From Volvariella volvacea V23 (lineage: Eukaryota; Basidiomycota; Agaricomycetes; Agaricales; Pluteaceae), in contig KB722737.1 in the NCBI GenBank assembly GCA_000349905.1, forward strand, positions 2,369,158-2,433,157: a stretch of 64,000 bases of DNA. Direction: 5' to 3'. The notes under the pieces were generated by a model. The model had not been told where the DNA came from, ran no database searches, and saw nothing but the letters and a program-made list of their open reading frames with translations. A program made the translations under genes and the position numbers. Shown one piece after another: positions 12,794 through 26,861 of the stretch. Position 1 is the first letter of the stretch. Each line of letters opens with the position of its first letter.

Positions 12794-13368
12794 TTACACA
12801 TCTCCGAACAGTTTCTGCACTCGCTTCAATATTGAGTCCTTTGAAGGGTCTGGGAACATAAAGTTGGTCAGGAATTTGGGGAGTCTGAGGTTCAGCACAC
12901 AGACCATATGGATGGTCTTTAGATGGAATTTCGAGAAGAGCAGGGAATGCCTGCTGATATTTGTCTACTGTTGGGCGAATCTTCTCTGCTACCTGTCCAT
13001 CCTAATTCAAACCATGCCAGTCGCAAAAGAAACGAGGCGCACGTGCTGATTAATGAGGAGAATGGCAATGTCCTTTCGCTGCGTAAATTCCTGGAACGCT
13101 GCCTCGATCGCAGACACCTGTGTCTCTGAGCATTATAGTAAGAGGAGGACTTGGTTGCTCTTGAGTATCCTCTTACTGGAATCGACAACCAGAAAGTTCT
13201 TCTTTTGCTGCTCGTTTATATGACCAATACCGGCTAGTAGTAGCCCTGTAATGGAGTCCTAATTCTCAGAGTCTAGGGGGAGACGCAGAATGAATTGAGC
13301 GCAAAGCTTACCTCGTCTCCAATGACTGCAAGGAGATTACGGTCCTTGTAGGATGCGGTGCTGGCCAT
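12794..13368 (-). CDS. VMA7: V-type proton ATPase subunit F (Vma7)
   Basis: Subunit F is part of the central rotor stalk of the vacuolar V1-ATPase. Five small exons (13368-13312, 13258-13177, 13125-13043, 12992-12905, 12849-12794) give 121 aa, the family's usual length. The order is [74 protein letters not shown], then a segment up to IPSKDHPY, and finally [18 protein letters not shown]. Every junction keeps frame and uses GT..AG, though the fourth donor (GTCTGT) is weak. The gene is divergent from ECD with about 145 bp between the start codons, so the two probably share a promoter. No exon is long enough to stand out as an open frame, so this gene is easily missed. Confidence 0.95.
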
Positions 13369-13513
13369 AGCGAAAACTGGGCTAGCCTCGGGGACGAACT
13401 TGGACGAGATGGGCTGGTGATCGCTATTTGGCTGCGGCTTTGAATCCTCACAAGTCCGTGCTCGGCAAATTCAACTACGTCAGACCCCTTAAGTCACCGG
13501 TTCATCAAACGAC

Positions 13514-16503
13514 ATGATGGACATCTTCAATCGACCGCCTACCATTGCTAAAGATGCTCTCCAGTATACGATCTACCCTGCTCCAGGTTTCTCTGACGAA
13601 CCATCAACTACGGCATTGGCAACGTGCATCCATTCTCTAGTCGATTCATTATTGCCCAATTTCATCTGGCACCGTGACTCTTTTGAGTTAAAGGTAGTTC
13701 AAAATCCAGACGACAATGGCTACACTTTATCGGGACGCATGAGGGTCGGTGATTGTGTTGATGATGAGTGGTGTGTTGTATGGCTTTTTCGAGAAATAAG
13801 TAGGTCATGGGATGTGGTGATTAGGTATGGTGCTTTGCATCATCGTTATAGTGCATCAGACCTAATCGACTCTCGCAGTGTTTTTGACTCTGATGGAGAG
13901 TTCCTCTTGATTGAGGCTGCTGAAGCTTTGCCGGTTTGGGTTAAGCCGAGTAATTCTGAAAACAGGGTGGGCTTCTTTTGCTGGTCGCATGGAGAGTTCG
14001 TGTTAAAATGGTCTACAGGTCTGGATCCACAATTACCGCCTACACTTAGTACCCATCTCACACGTGTCTCCACCATCCAGAAAGCGTATTCGTCGCAAAC
14101 TACCCAACACGGGAGAAAGTGATGATGAAGGAGAACACGATGCAATCATTGATCAAGACGAGGAGGATTGGATAGCGGCTAACGATGCTTTGAAGCTTGT
14201 CCGGGATCCGCTGGTCGACACTTTTGCCCCCTCTGCTGTTGAGAGCATTCTTTGGCGGCGTATTTCTAGGTGGGAATTTTAATGCCTCAATCACTTATGA
14301 TGATGCCCATTAATTGCGTTCCAGCTACCCCGATGCGGCTAAGGGCCACATCCACCTCACGAAGGCTTATGTTCCGATCGATATTGCTCGAGCATTGTCA
14401 TCTCAGCCATCGTTGGTCCAGAAGGCGGTAGAAACATTTTATACAAGAGACGCGATTCAATTGCGCGTAGGTCTATATGGACCTTGTTTTTGATTGACTT
14501 ACCCACCAAATTCGACAATAGGCAGCTCACAAAATGCTGCGCTTTCCCCCCGATACATCTGTCCTCACATCCGTCAAGATGACGCGCACAGCTTACGCAC
14601 AACTTCAAGGGCAGAAATTTTACCCTCCAAAGGTATTTGGACGCTGGCAGGAGTTGGAAGGTACGAAGGAGTGGAAGTGGAAAGATACTGGGATGAAAAT
14701 CGTACAGCCTATACCATTCGACGTTATGCACACCTCATTTATGTGTTCAGGCTGTTGGATTTGAGATGCTATTTCAAGAAAGCAAAAACAAGAAGATCGC
14801 ACCAAATACTGGGTCAATGCAATCACCCGTATACGCTTCCTTATATTTGTGCTTACATATCACCTGATAACATACTTTAACGTATAGGAAGCGACAAAAG
14901 AGCTACTCAGGAGAAACGCAGAGTATCTGACCTACATTCAAAGATTGGCATCAGTCGGGTACTTTGGTGGCGAGATAGAGGGATCTGAAGTCTGGAAGGA
15001 GCGCGAAACCAAGGCAGCCTATACTTTCCTGGAGACAAGACGAGATGAGTGTGTCGTCATTACTGTTATCTATCCCTCCCGTCCTAACTTGAATCTATTA
15101 GCACGGAACGAGATAGCTTTGCGCATCAAGTTGGAAATGCTATTGCTAATTCTAGCTTTGCACCAGGCGAGCCATTGCCAGAAGAAGACAGCGACGACTG
15201 GTTGAATGTTGATCCTCAAGCCTTCGACGCCATGTTAGATGTTACAGCGAAGCTAAGCCAAAGGCCCCTGTCCTCGAGCGCTATAGACATGGATCAAACG
15301 AGGGGAGCGAGTACACTCGAGGATCATATTACGGCCGAGCAAACCGAACGATTGCAAAAGTTGGCATCCCAAGTAAATGAATTCGTGGAAGGTGAAGGGG
15401 ATTTGGAGGGTGCACTCTTTGCGGAGTAAGTCTAACTTGAGCACACTGGGAATATACTTATTTGCCCACATAGCGAGGCGCTGTCTGACTTCAGCGACGA
15501 GCCTATGACAGAGTCCGACAACGAGGAAGAGATGGAGATAGAAGCAGACCAGGCTGCACGTCAAGCTGCGATGGATAATTTAGTTCCTGGCCTTGAGCCT
15601 TCTGAGTATGGGAAGATGCCTCCCTCCTTTCACGGTAATTCCCAGCGAGTGACACCGACGACGCTTGCAACGGACATTGTTGAGGAATTATCTAAGGATG
15701 ATAGCGCTGCAGAAAGGACATTCAAAGGCAAATCCATACGACAGCCCATACTTCCTCGTGATAGGTTTGACGGCGTCGATTCCGACGATGAGACGGATGA
15801 AGAAGATTCCGAGGAAGAAGAGGACAAGCCACAGGTTGTAGGTGATGTCGAAATTGATATGAGTGGAGAACAACAGGAATTTCTTGAGTTCTCGAGACAG
15901 GCATTAGGTATCAGTGATTCCCAATGGAAAGAGATTATACATGATCGAAAAGAGCGCGGAGGTGACCCGTGTTTTGCTTTTGTTGGTATAGCATCATTAA
16001 ACACTCTCCTAGCCTTCGTGCCACCAGGTGCTGACAGCAAACTTGACATGCAAGGCCTTAAAATTCCTGAAACACCCCACCCATCCGAGAGTTCCAGGAA
16101 AACCCGGAAGTCCGATAGTCAACCCAACCCAGATCTCAATAGCTTCGAAGCTGTCATGAAGGCGTTAGACGATGAACTAAGCCGCTTGAAGGCAGGGTCC
16201 GCGACTGGTAAAACCCAAGGGAAGGGGAAGGCACGAACCATTGAGCGAGAGGAAGAGTCTGACTATCCTATCCCTGAAGACGAACTAGATATCGTATCCG
16301 CTATGGAAGCAGAGCTCAAGGCTGCACTGGCAAAGGATGGTGAAGATGATGATGATGAAGATGAGCTGACTGAAGCACCTGACCTCAACCTTATTAAAAA
16401 CTTTTTGGAGAGCTTCAAAAGTCAGGCTGGTTTATCGGGCCCTGTGGGCAACTTGGTTGGAAGGCTTCAGCCGGGATGGACCATTCCCCGGGACGAATCT
16501 TAG
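13514..16503 (+). CDS. Ecdysoneless/SGT1 (ECD) family protein
   Basis: ECD (hSGT1) proteins take part in pre-mRNA splicing, transcription and cell-cycle control; the fission yeast relative is SGT1. The start at 13514 (or the in-frame ATG at 13517) gives DIFNRPPTIAKDALQYTIYP. The N-terminal block has DEWCVVWLFREISRSWDVVI and the hallmark VFDSDGEFLLIEAAEALPVW then VKPSNSENRV. An intron at 13967-14018 joins this to VWIHNYRLHLVPISHVSPPS. Further blocks are YPDAAKGHIHLTKAYVPIDI, RTAYAQLQGQKFYPP and ATKELLRRNAEYLTYIQ. The C-terminal half is acidic and disordered, with SDDETDEEDSEEEEDKPQ and DGEDDDDEDELTEAPDLNLI, typical for the family. The gene ends RLQPGWTIPRDES. About ten introns are present; not every boundary was fixed. 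It is divergent from VMA7. Confidence 0.92.
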
Positions 16504-16636
16504 AAGTACTTCAGCCAATGTACCACGTGACAGCTTAATGAATTATTATCACTGCATGGTGTCTGTGATAGTCTACTGTCATCACCACTCCAACCAAAAT
16601 TCGAACATTGCTAGCGACTCATTGCGCTCAACTACT

Positions 16637-17481
16637 ATGATTCATGCAGTGCTAATATGTTGGGTCTAACCATCCTCAGCGGGCCCCATCTGTCCCACTT
16701 ACCATCTACATGCGCAGTCAACACATCTGGCGTCGCTCGGCTGACCAAGTTCTACACCCCACTACACCAATCCTCTCAAGTTGTAGTTCAAAAGATATTT
16801 TCCCTGATATCTTCTCGTCCAGCAGGACTCTGCAATTTCTTAGACGCCCCTGAACTTGAGGCCTTCTTGGGAAGGAAGGGGGATGACGACGAAAGATGGC
16901 GGGTGGTTTACAGGAACTATGCTACGCTCTATTTCGTTTTTGTGGTCGATGAAGCGGAGAGTGAGCTCGGGATCCTTGATCTCATCCAGGCAAGTTCAAT
17001 ACCATAACCTATCTACTTCCGTGATCATCTTCAGTCGTCTTGCTAGCGTGTTTGATTCTAATACCCAGTGCCAGGTGTTTGTTGAGTCACTAGACCGAGC
17101 ATTTGAGAATGTTTGCGAGTTGGACCTTGTCTTTCATTTTGATGAGGTATGCGACTAATAGAGTGATGCTAAGTCTACATGGCTGATAGGATACCTTGCC
17201 GACAGGTACACCACATTTTAGCTGAAGTTGTACAAGGGGGACTAGTATTAGAGACCAACGTAGACGAAATCGATGCTGCAGGTACACGACCTCCCTCTTT
17301 GCACTGTGCATCGCACTAATTCGACTCAATCTCAGTCCAAGCGGCAGCCAAGGCTCGGCGGGATTCATATTCAGCTGCTAATCCCCTTTCACTCGGAGGG
17401 CCCGGCCTAGGATCTCGTAGTCACCTGAAAACTCCACTTGGCTGGTTAGCTGGGAGATTCCCAGGTTCTGGCACCAGATGA
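16637..17481 (+). CDS. APS3: AP-3 adaptor complex subunit sigma
   Basis: The small sigma subunit of AP-3 stabilises the complex that sorts cargo from Golgi or endosome to the vacuole and reads dileucine signals. The first exon is only 22 nt (16637-16658) and joins at 16718 to give MIHAVLIFNTSGVARLTKFY. The core has VVVQKIFSLISSRPAGLCNF, LDAPELEAFLGRKGD, RVVYRNYATLYFVFVVDEAE, SELGILDLIQ, VFVESLDRAFENVCELDLVF and HFDE. After another intron it continues VHHILAEVVQGGLVLETNVD and EIDAAVQAAAKARRDS, diagnostic of sigma-3 rather than sigma-1 or -2. A Gly/Ser-rich tail ends at TGA 17479. The intron after LDLIQ (16990-17074) seems to use a GC donor (CAG then GCAAGT). Confidence 0.95.
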
Positions 17482-17630
17482 CAATAGTCTGAACGTAATT
17501 CGAGGTTTGAGGCAGGGGACCGACGTTTATCTAGGTCTTTGTAGGATTATAGGCTATTCTCACTTTTAACACCGGCCATCTCGCAATAAATGAATAACGG
17601 GCACAGGCTGCTCATGTAACTGCGCACATG

Positions 17631-18852
17631 CTATTGAGATGGACTAGTCGATGCTGGCGCCGCTAATGATGTTCCTACAAGTAAAATGAGCTTGCAACGA
17701 ATAGCATGCTGATGAAGAATGCGCACTCTTTTTCTTCTTCTTGCTGGGTCCTGCCTTAGGGACGATGTCCTGTGGAATAGGTGGAGTGGATGATAAAGCC
17801 ACTGGCTTTGGTGTTGCGGCTTGAGACTGGGAGGGAGCAGGGGTAACAGAAGCACGGGTTGTTGCTACAGGTGTATCCACTGCAGCATCAGTTGCATTGA
17901 CTGCAGAACCTGGCAGCGCATTAGTGGATGTTGTATTGGTTTGCGCCTGCGAATGTAAGGCAGTCGTCCGCATAGCATTTAGTAATAGTAAATTATTCTG
18001 CTGCCGTCTCTGGGAGGTAGTCCCAGTGGATGGTTTCTCTTTCGTTGCATTCACAATGTCCTCGTTTGCTTCGTCGAGGGCAGCTTCCGTGGAAGCACGC
18101 TTCTTAGCTGCCTCCGACAAGGTGGGATCTGCAACCGGCCAAACAAAACCCGTCCGGGGAGTGTAATCGGGCCGGTGTTTTCGCAAGATATCAAGTGAAG
18201 ATTGGAGAGCATTGACTGTTGTGAGCTGACAGACGGAGAGAAATTAGCACGGGAAACCAGATGGGCCATCATGATGACTCGCCAGACGATTGGAAAGAAC
18301 TGAATATAGGTCTGGGGACTGATATATCCTATTATTCATGACAAAATAAGTGGCAAGCGGTTTCACTAACTCATCGCATTAGGACTAATGGTAGAGGAGT
18401 TGGTGGCATAACCAAACCTTCTTCCGGGGAAAGTCGTTCGCGCTTTTGTATGATGAACATGGAAGGGGGTTCTGCGTGTACCAGTGCGAACTCAATACCA
18501 GTGAAACGCCTGGATAAATTGAGAAGGAAAATAAGAAGGGCGTGCTCTGGAAGTCCTACTTCAATTCCTCGGCTTCATTTTCCAAGGGAACCCCACTGTG
18601 CTGGGTCTGCATGCGAAGAACCTGATTGCTACTTTGCTTATCGTAAAACATGGAAAAGGAAAAGTAATCCAGGACGTTCTTAGGGGTAAGTGGGCCATTT
18701 GCCTAACGTATAAGTCTATTAGCTGAGCTAAGATGGGTAGTTATGGCGATTGGGGCAGAACGACGAGGGTTCAGACATACCTGGATCCATTCGTGCCAGA
18801 TAAAGAACCGGTGGCTCCAATCGTCAGGGGGATGTAAGTCGTCGATATCCAT
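17631..18852 (-). CDS. MED6: Mediator complex subunit 6 (Med6)
   Basis: Med6 lies in the head module of Mediator, between RNA polymerase II and the middle module, and is essential in yeasts. The start at 18852 gives MDIDDLHPPDDWSHRFFIWH, then EWIQ at an intron. Next come GPLTPKNVLDYFSFSMFYDK, QVLRMQTQHSGVPLENEAEE, GIEFALVHAEPPSMFIIQKR and ERLSPEE, then TYFVMNNRIYQSPDLYSVLS and NRLA, all core Med6 motifs. The last conserved block is NALQSSLDILRKHRPDYTPR then TGFVWPVAD. A low-complexity Ala/Thr/Pro tail follows, with a KKKKR stretch. The terminus at 17631 rests on an inferred last intron (17675-17726); read through, the frame would stop at 17644 instead. Six or so short introns. The start codon lies about 295 bp from that of the NRAMP gene, in divergent orientation. 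Confidence 0.92.
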
Positions 18853-19147
18853 GGAGTTGTGTTGGGCTGGTGGAAATCAAGCGGTCGTTGGAAGTAAAGG
18901 CGGAGCGGGTAGTGGCAAGCGCAATGACCAAGGGAGCGGACACCGATGCCAAGTTCACACGCGAAGCAAGTAACCAGGTTCACACTCAATTCAACCCACT
19001 TCCGGTCCAGTGTCTCTATCCAGTCTCTCGGTTTCCTGGTGTATATTATGTCCATTATCACCCCGCAAGTGCTCCCACCGCAACACTCCCTCGCTGGTCC
19101 ACCGTTTCCAGCGCCTCTTCCGTCCTAAAGACGTTAGCCATCCCAAA

Positions 19148-21262
19148 ATGCAATTCATGAAATTGCCTCACGGCAAAGCAAAAGCGAATTCGCTATCTGT
19201 CCTTAACACAGTGGTGCATCATGTGAAGCACCATGTTGGTGTTGGTATCATCTGTGCCGTGGCATATTTCGATCCGTAAGGCATCCCGAGTCTTGTGCTT
19301 ATGTTTCAAAGAATTCTAAGCCCACAGCTAGCGGGAATTGGAGTGTCGACCTACAGGCTGGCGCCAGCTTTGGGTATCGCCCCATGCTGTTTGTGATATT
19401 GATGGCAGGCCTGGGGGCTGTAGTGTTGCAGGTATGCATGCATAATTACCTGCGTGCCTGTCGCCTCAAACCGTAGAAATAGACATTGGCCTGCAGGTTA
19501 GGCTGTGTCACAGGTCTCGGTATGGCAGTTGCTTCCTCTCTGAGTATTTTGCTGATAGAGGTGTATTTTCACCGCAGACCTAGCATCGCATTGCAGACTA
19601 TTACTGCACAATCACCCAAGACACCCCCGCCTCGTAAGGCGGATGGTGCTTTATCCCCTTTACGTTCTTGCCGAGATAGCAATCATCTCGACTGATTTGG
19701 CAGAATTACTCGGTTCTGCTATTGGCATTTGCCTCATCTTCCCGCAATTGCCCTTGTGGGCTGGGGTCTTGCTTACAGCCGTGGACGTTTTAGTGTTTCT
19801 TGCATTTACTGATACCAACCGCGATCAACATCGCCCTGCTAGAATTTTTGAGATCGTCATTACGATTCTTGTGCGTCGTGTATGCATCAGTACCGCAATT
19901 TCCTGACACAATGCCAGGTATTTTCCGTCTTTGGGTGCTTCATCGCATTACTCGTACAGGTGCGACCGCGTTGGCCAGAAGTTTTTCTAGGCTATATCCC
20001 CTCCGAAGGGCTTTTCCAGTCTAATCCAGATGCCGTTTATAGTGGTTGGTGCTGTGCCCCGATAGCGATGCTGATTACTCATTTCTTCTCGTAGCTGTTG
20101 GGATCTTAGGGGCAACGATCATGCCCCACGCACTGTTTCTCGGCTCATGTCTCGCCACTCAAGACCGCGTATCCTTGACATCGCCTCCGCCAGAACTGTC
20201 TGGTGCAAGGACGGAATCAAGAAGGCGCAAAACCGCTCGATACCTTGCCTCTTTATTTCGTATAGCTCGTGCTGAGCGCGCCATGACCGAAAAAGATTAC
20301 CGAACAAAGCATGGAGACAGAGAAAACAACTCCCAAGAGTTCATAAAGAAGCACTTGACTCATGGTGTGACTGACATTATCGCGAGTCTCCTGGCTTTAG
20401 CTGTGCCCATCAACTCTGCGTCAGTAGTCAGCCAATCATACCCTTTGGCAGGTATTGAATCACTTCATATAGTATTCTTATCCTGGCAGCTACTGTGTTT
20501 TACAATGACAGCGAACAGAAGCATGAATCCCCGGCAGGTCTGTTTGAAGCACACGACCTTATCAAGACGTATATAAGCGACGGTGAATGCACTGTTTCGG
20601 TGCTGTTACAACCAACTTGACGCGTCTTTCCAGGAGCTGGTTTTATATTTGCACTGGCACTACTATGTGCTGGGCAAGTTTCCAGCATAACAGCCACTCT
20701 TGCTGGACAGATTGTTTCAGAAGGATTTATTGAATGGAGAATTTCAGTAAGTCCTTGGTAATACCAGGAACTTTATTCTGACTTATGCTCTTTCATCCAG
20801 CCTTTCTCGCGACGACTCCTTACACGACTGATAAGCCTTATACCTTCTGTCGCTGTCGCAGTAGCAGTTGGTCCTGAAGGAATCAACAATCTTCTTGTGG
20901 CATCACAAGTAGTGCTATCTGTTGTGCTCCCGTTTGTCGCATTTCCTTTGATCTACCTCACGTCATCCGGGGTTGTTATGCGAGTCCGGGTTCGTAAGGA
21001 ATTGCCTCGGAGTAGCAGAGCTGAGGAATCCGAACCTAGTTCAGTAGGGTCCGCTCATCGCACCGATAGCGAGAGCGTACTCGATGCGGAGACCAATGAG
21101 TCAAAAACTCCTGTGCCTGCTGATGTGGTGTTAACAGAAACGATCGACTTTAGCAACCGACGATGGCTATCATGGCTGGCCTACATGATCTGGGTGGTTG
21201 TGCTGGTTGCGAATGCTTACGCCATCGTGATGCTGGCGATGGGAAACGGGACAGGGCACTAG
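19148..21262 (+). CDS. SMF: NRAMP/SMF-type divalent metal transporter
   Basis: A proton-coupled Mn2+/Fe2+ transporter of the NRAMP family, in the plasma membrane or endomembranes. The metal-site motif of TM1, DPGN, is split by an intron: [11 protein letters not shown] then [19 protein letters not shown]. Further helices are [64 protein letters not shown] and [17 protein letters not shown]. The TM6 signature reads [20 protein letters not shown], with the Met-Pro-His used for metal binding. Later helices include [20 protein letters not shown] and [17 protein letters not shown], and the last is [20 protein letters not shown]. The loop between the MPH helix and the next carries basic residues. 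I chose ATG 19148 ([20 protein letters not shown]); an upstream coding exon is possible because open frames reach back to about 18870. About ten introns. Confidence 0.92.
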
Positions 21263-21785
21263 TTCCAATGTAAAGTCTCTTGTGTCCATAACTGTGAACG
21301 AAAATTACTTAATATTGTCGAAGAACATACACTTGGAACAGATAATCGAGCAAGGATCCGCTAAAATGTACAAGAGATAAGGAAAGAGAGAGAACATACA
21401 AAAAGTAGTGTATATACAAAGAAATGAAAGCAGGGGTAAATTCTGAGAGGGAGACGAGGGAATGTAACTGCGAGGATGACAGATACCATAAAACCATCCA
21501 TTGCAATTTGCCAGAATGACAATCGATGTACACGTTGCCAGCAATTCCATAGATAGGGATGGGAGAACCAACCAAAGAATTCACGTCCGTCCGGAACTGG
21601 GTAAATAGTTAGGCGGTACGATACATGAGCTTGTTGGGCCGGGCGGACAGCTTGCCCGATAGCCTGCTATATCAGGGATAGTAACAGGTATAAAGAAGAG
21701 GCCTGTATATTTGATGAGCTACGTATCAGAGCTAATGCGAGGGCTACTTACATTGGAAATTAACCGATACTCGACGGCTTGCAGT
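21263..21785. other. Intergenic, NRAMP to C2H2 factor (convergent)
   Basis: The genes on both sides end here, so this should be two 3' untranslated regions. The sequence is A/T- and A/G-rich (21361-21440). I see no further gene, RNA or repeat. Confidence 0.6.
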
Positions 21786-22894
21786 TTACTTGACATCATT
21801 GCAGTTGCAGGAGACACGACCAACCCATCCCTTGCCGCACTGGTCGCACCAGGCACGAGGCGCCTTTTCAACGCCAATGGACTTCTTGGATGCACTCTGA
21901 GAACAGAGTGTCTCGTCTCGGTGGATGCTCACGAGGTGGCGACCCAAATCATGCTTGCGGCTGAAGGAACGACCACAAGAGCGGTGAGGGCAGGTGTGAG
22001 GCTTGAGGCGATTAGGGTCGTGTGTTGCCATATGCGTCTTCAAGTTATATGCGCGAGCAAATGCTAATCAACAATTAATGAATGTTCCTAAGTCATGAGG
22101 GATAATGAATTACCTCGAGGGCAAGTGGTGCACTTGTACTTTTTGCGAGGGTCAGGTTGGGGTTCTTCGAGGCCACTGCGAATGCTGTTGGGTGGCAATG
22201 GCAGCTGCGCCGATATGTGCGAAGGGGACACAGTAGCCTGTGTCAACACAGGCGACGTGTACGTGGTTAGCTGACTATAGAAGTCAGGGGCAGTTACGGA
22301 AAGGCGTCTGCCTGAATAGTCGGTGTAGGCGGTGCGACCCTGGTACGGCTTGTCGTAGGGCTTACTTCCGTGCTGCAGCGAGGTTGGTGGACTGCGGGGT
22401 GGGGTAGGAGGCAGTGGGCCAAAGCTGTCGACAGTGGCGCCGAGACCTACTCCAGATTGTGAAGCACCGTAGTCGGACACTGCGTCCATGCGAATGCGAG
22501 TGATGTCCAAGTCCATGTCAAGTGGGAGTGAGTAGGTTGAGGCAGAACAAGATGGCGACTGTGGGTTATTGAAATAGACCTCAGAAGGCGAGAAGGAATC
22601 GTAGGTCGATCCGGAAGAAACTGTGATAGTGGAGGGAGGACCCCACGTGGGTGCATCAGCTCTAACTCGAGTGTATGCATCGTTCTGGTCAACCGTCAAC
22701 AAATGAAGATGAATAGAAGCTGGTTCAGCCGCGAGGCTGAGATCAATATCGTGTTCGAATGTATCCGGGGTCGCGGCGACCAGGTCAGTGGATGACGGGA
22801 AGGGGAAGAAAGCGTCCAAGTCCTGTTTCATCCACTCCATGCCACTGTAATCCTCGAAAACACCTGGATAGGGTGTGGCAAACTGGTCAGACAT
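21786..22894 (-). CDS. C2H2 zinc-finger transcription factor, Crz1-like finger pair
   Basis: A probable DNA-binding regulator. The 22894 start gives MSDQFATPYPGVFEDYSGME. The N-terminal 240 residues are acidic, then Ser/Pro-rich with PPTPPRSPP, and probably disordered or activating. One intron (about 22061-22114) interrupts finger 1, which reads YKCTTCPR then AFARAYNLKTHMATH (Cx2C..Hx3H). Finger 2 is CPHRSCGRSFSRKHDLGRHL then VSIH (Cx4C..Hx4H). The finger pair, with RAYNLKTH and RKHDLGRH contact helices, resembles calcineurin-responsive Crz1-type factors. No clear PxIxIT docking site was found, so the Crz1 link is only by similarity of the fingers. The last 30 residues hold WCDQCGKGW and CNCND, a possible incomplete third zinc site. 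The upstream 750 bp is empty of genes. Confidence 0.85.
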
Positions 22895-23653
22895 GGCGAG
22901 AATACTGCGGAGGAGTTAATAGAGGCTGGTAAGGAGTCAGTTGGGTTCAAGAGATGGTGGTTGAAGGGAAAGTGGAAGAACCAAATCACGCCCTCCATAT
23001 ACACGACTGCTGCTGCGCATTCTTACATAATCCTCATATCCATCGGCAATCCCTACCCGGCAACTGTCCAACACCGCCTCAAAGGCCAGAATATCTCCAA
23101 AAACCCATCGTTACCTTGCTCTGGCGCTCGGCTTTAACAATACCTCAATCGTCAGCATGCTTACCTGTTGTGTCTGCCCAACATCCGCACCCCCACCACT
23201 CCTGATACAAGTCGATCGACGACGTCAAGCCTTGCCCATCGTGTGCACTTTTCATTCTTCAGTCATTCCTGTGTTTCGAATCAAAACTAGTGGAAACTCG
23301 CTCCGGTACACCTAGCGTCGCGACACAAGGTTAAACACTAGATTCGCCCTTCCCTCGTCTTGTCACCATTGACCATTGACAGTTTATGAATAACCACCAC
23401 AATTGCTGCCGACAAGCATGCGTATTCTTCTCCTTTAGGACCATTCTCTCGTTACCTGATCGAGCCAAGCATTTGATGCCTGAAACACAATGCTTGGTGG
23501 CTTTTGTCTGTTCACAGTTTGCAGGACCCTGTGCTGGCACCAATGACCTCAGCAGCGCACGTGTATCTTGCAATCCTTAGCCTCACGTCCGATATCCTTA
23601 TGGTAATCACGACCCTGAGCGTTAAATAGGTCAAAAGTTCATTTATTAATGTA
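22895..23653. other. Long promoter region of the C2H2 factor; no gene seen
   Basis: About 760 bp between the zinc-finger start codon and tRNA-Lys. Open frames here are short and of odd composition, and none matches a family I know. It is a plausible extended regulatory region, as is common upstream of fungal transcription factors. Confidence 0.55.
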
Positions 23654-23766
23654 GCCCGCCTAGCTCAATCGGATAGAGCGTCAGACTCTTAAGGCGTGGC
23701 TTGCTAGAATATCGCCACGGTCACGTGACCATCTGAAGGCTGCGAGTTCGACCCTCGCGGTGGGCT
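23654..23766 (+). tRNA. tRNA-Lys (CUU) with a 39-nt intron
   Basis: The acceptor stem GCCCGCC pairs with GGTGGGC (one G-U). The D arm is GCTCAATCGGATAGAGC. The anticodon stem TCAGA/TCTGA encloses CTCTTA, anticodon CTT at 23688-23690. The intron, 23692-23730, sits at the standard site one base 3' of the anticodon. The T arm reads GCGAGTTCGACCCTCGC. The discriminator is T. A T-rich stretch (AATTTTTGTTTT) just downstream can end Pol III transcription. The intron holds a GTGGC/GCCAC helix and a perfect 12-bp palindrome, GGTCACGTGACC, at its 3' end. The gene lies just downstream of MCM5's stop codon on the opposite strand. Confidence 0.95.
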
Positions 23767-23875
23767 AGAATTTTTGTTTTATTAAATGATATACTGCCAG
23801 CCTGTTCCGAAGTCTGCGCGTGAAATTGCTTGAAGCGCAAAAAACTAAGTACAAGTACAGTATCATACACCAACC

Positions 23876-26631
<2,756 letters not shown>

Positions 26632-26746
26632 GATTGAAAGATGCGCGAATACAACACCAAGCGCGGGTATTATTGTGAGTGTAGGGCAGGTCTCAACGCG
26701 TCTACCCAAAAAATCCCATGACATGTAAAAGTGAAACCCCTCCAAC

Positions 26747-26819
26747 TCCCTCTTAGCTCAGTTGGTAGAGCGCGTCACTAGTAATGACGAGGTCAGTCGT
26801 TCGAGTCGGCTAGAGGGAA
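26747..26819 (+). tRNA. tRNA-Thr (AGU), no intron
   Basis: The acceptor TCCCTCT pairs with AGAGGGA, followed by discriminator A. The D arm starts AGCTCAGTTGGTAGAGC. The anticodon stem CGTCA/TGACG encloses CTAGTAA, anticodon AGT. The T arm is AGTCG-TTCGAGT-CGGCT. An ATATTTTTT run just downstream looks like a Pol III terminator. The gene sits in the 300-bp gap between the divergent MCM5 and CSN6 start codons. Confidence 0.95.
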
Positions 26820-26853
26820 TATTTTTTGCGCATTTAAAACTGATCACCTGGCC

Positions 26854-26861
26854 ATCACGTG
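26854..26861 (+). promoter_or_regulatory. E-box ATCACGTG upstream of CSN6
   Basis: ATCACGTG matches the RTCACGTG core bound by fungal bHLH proteins such as Cbf1. It lies about 70 bp before the CSN6 ATG and 35 bp after tRNA-Thr. This is a sequence match only; an eight-base site can occur by chance, but its position in a short promoter is suitable. Confidence 0.35.

Noticed and set aside
23721..23875. MCM5 frame continuing through the tRNA-Lys gene
   Set aside because: A good donor follows REIVRFSGQ and a stop occurs in the spliced frame at 23876; the read-through is intronic sequence plus the tRNA.
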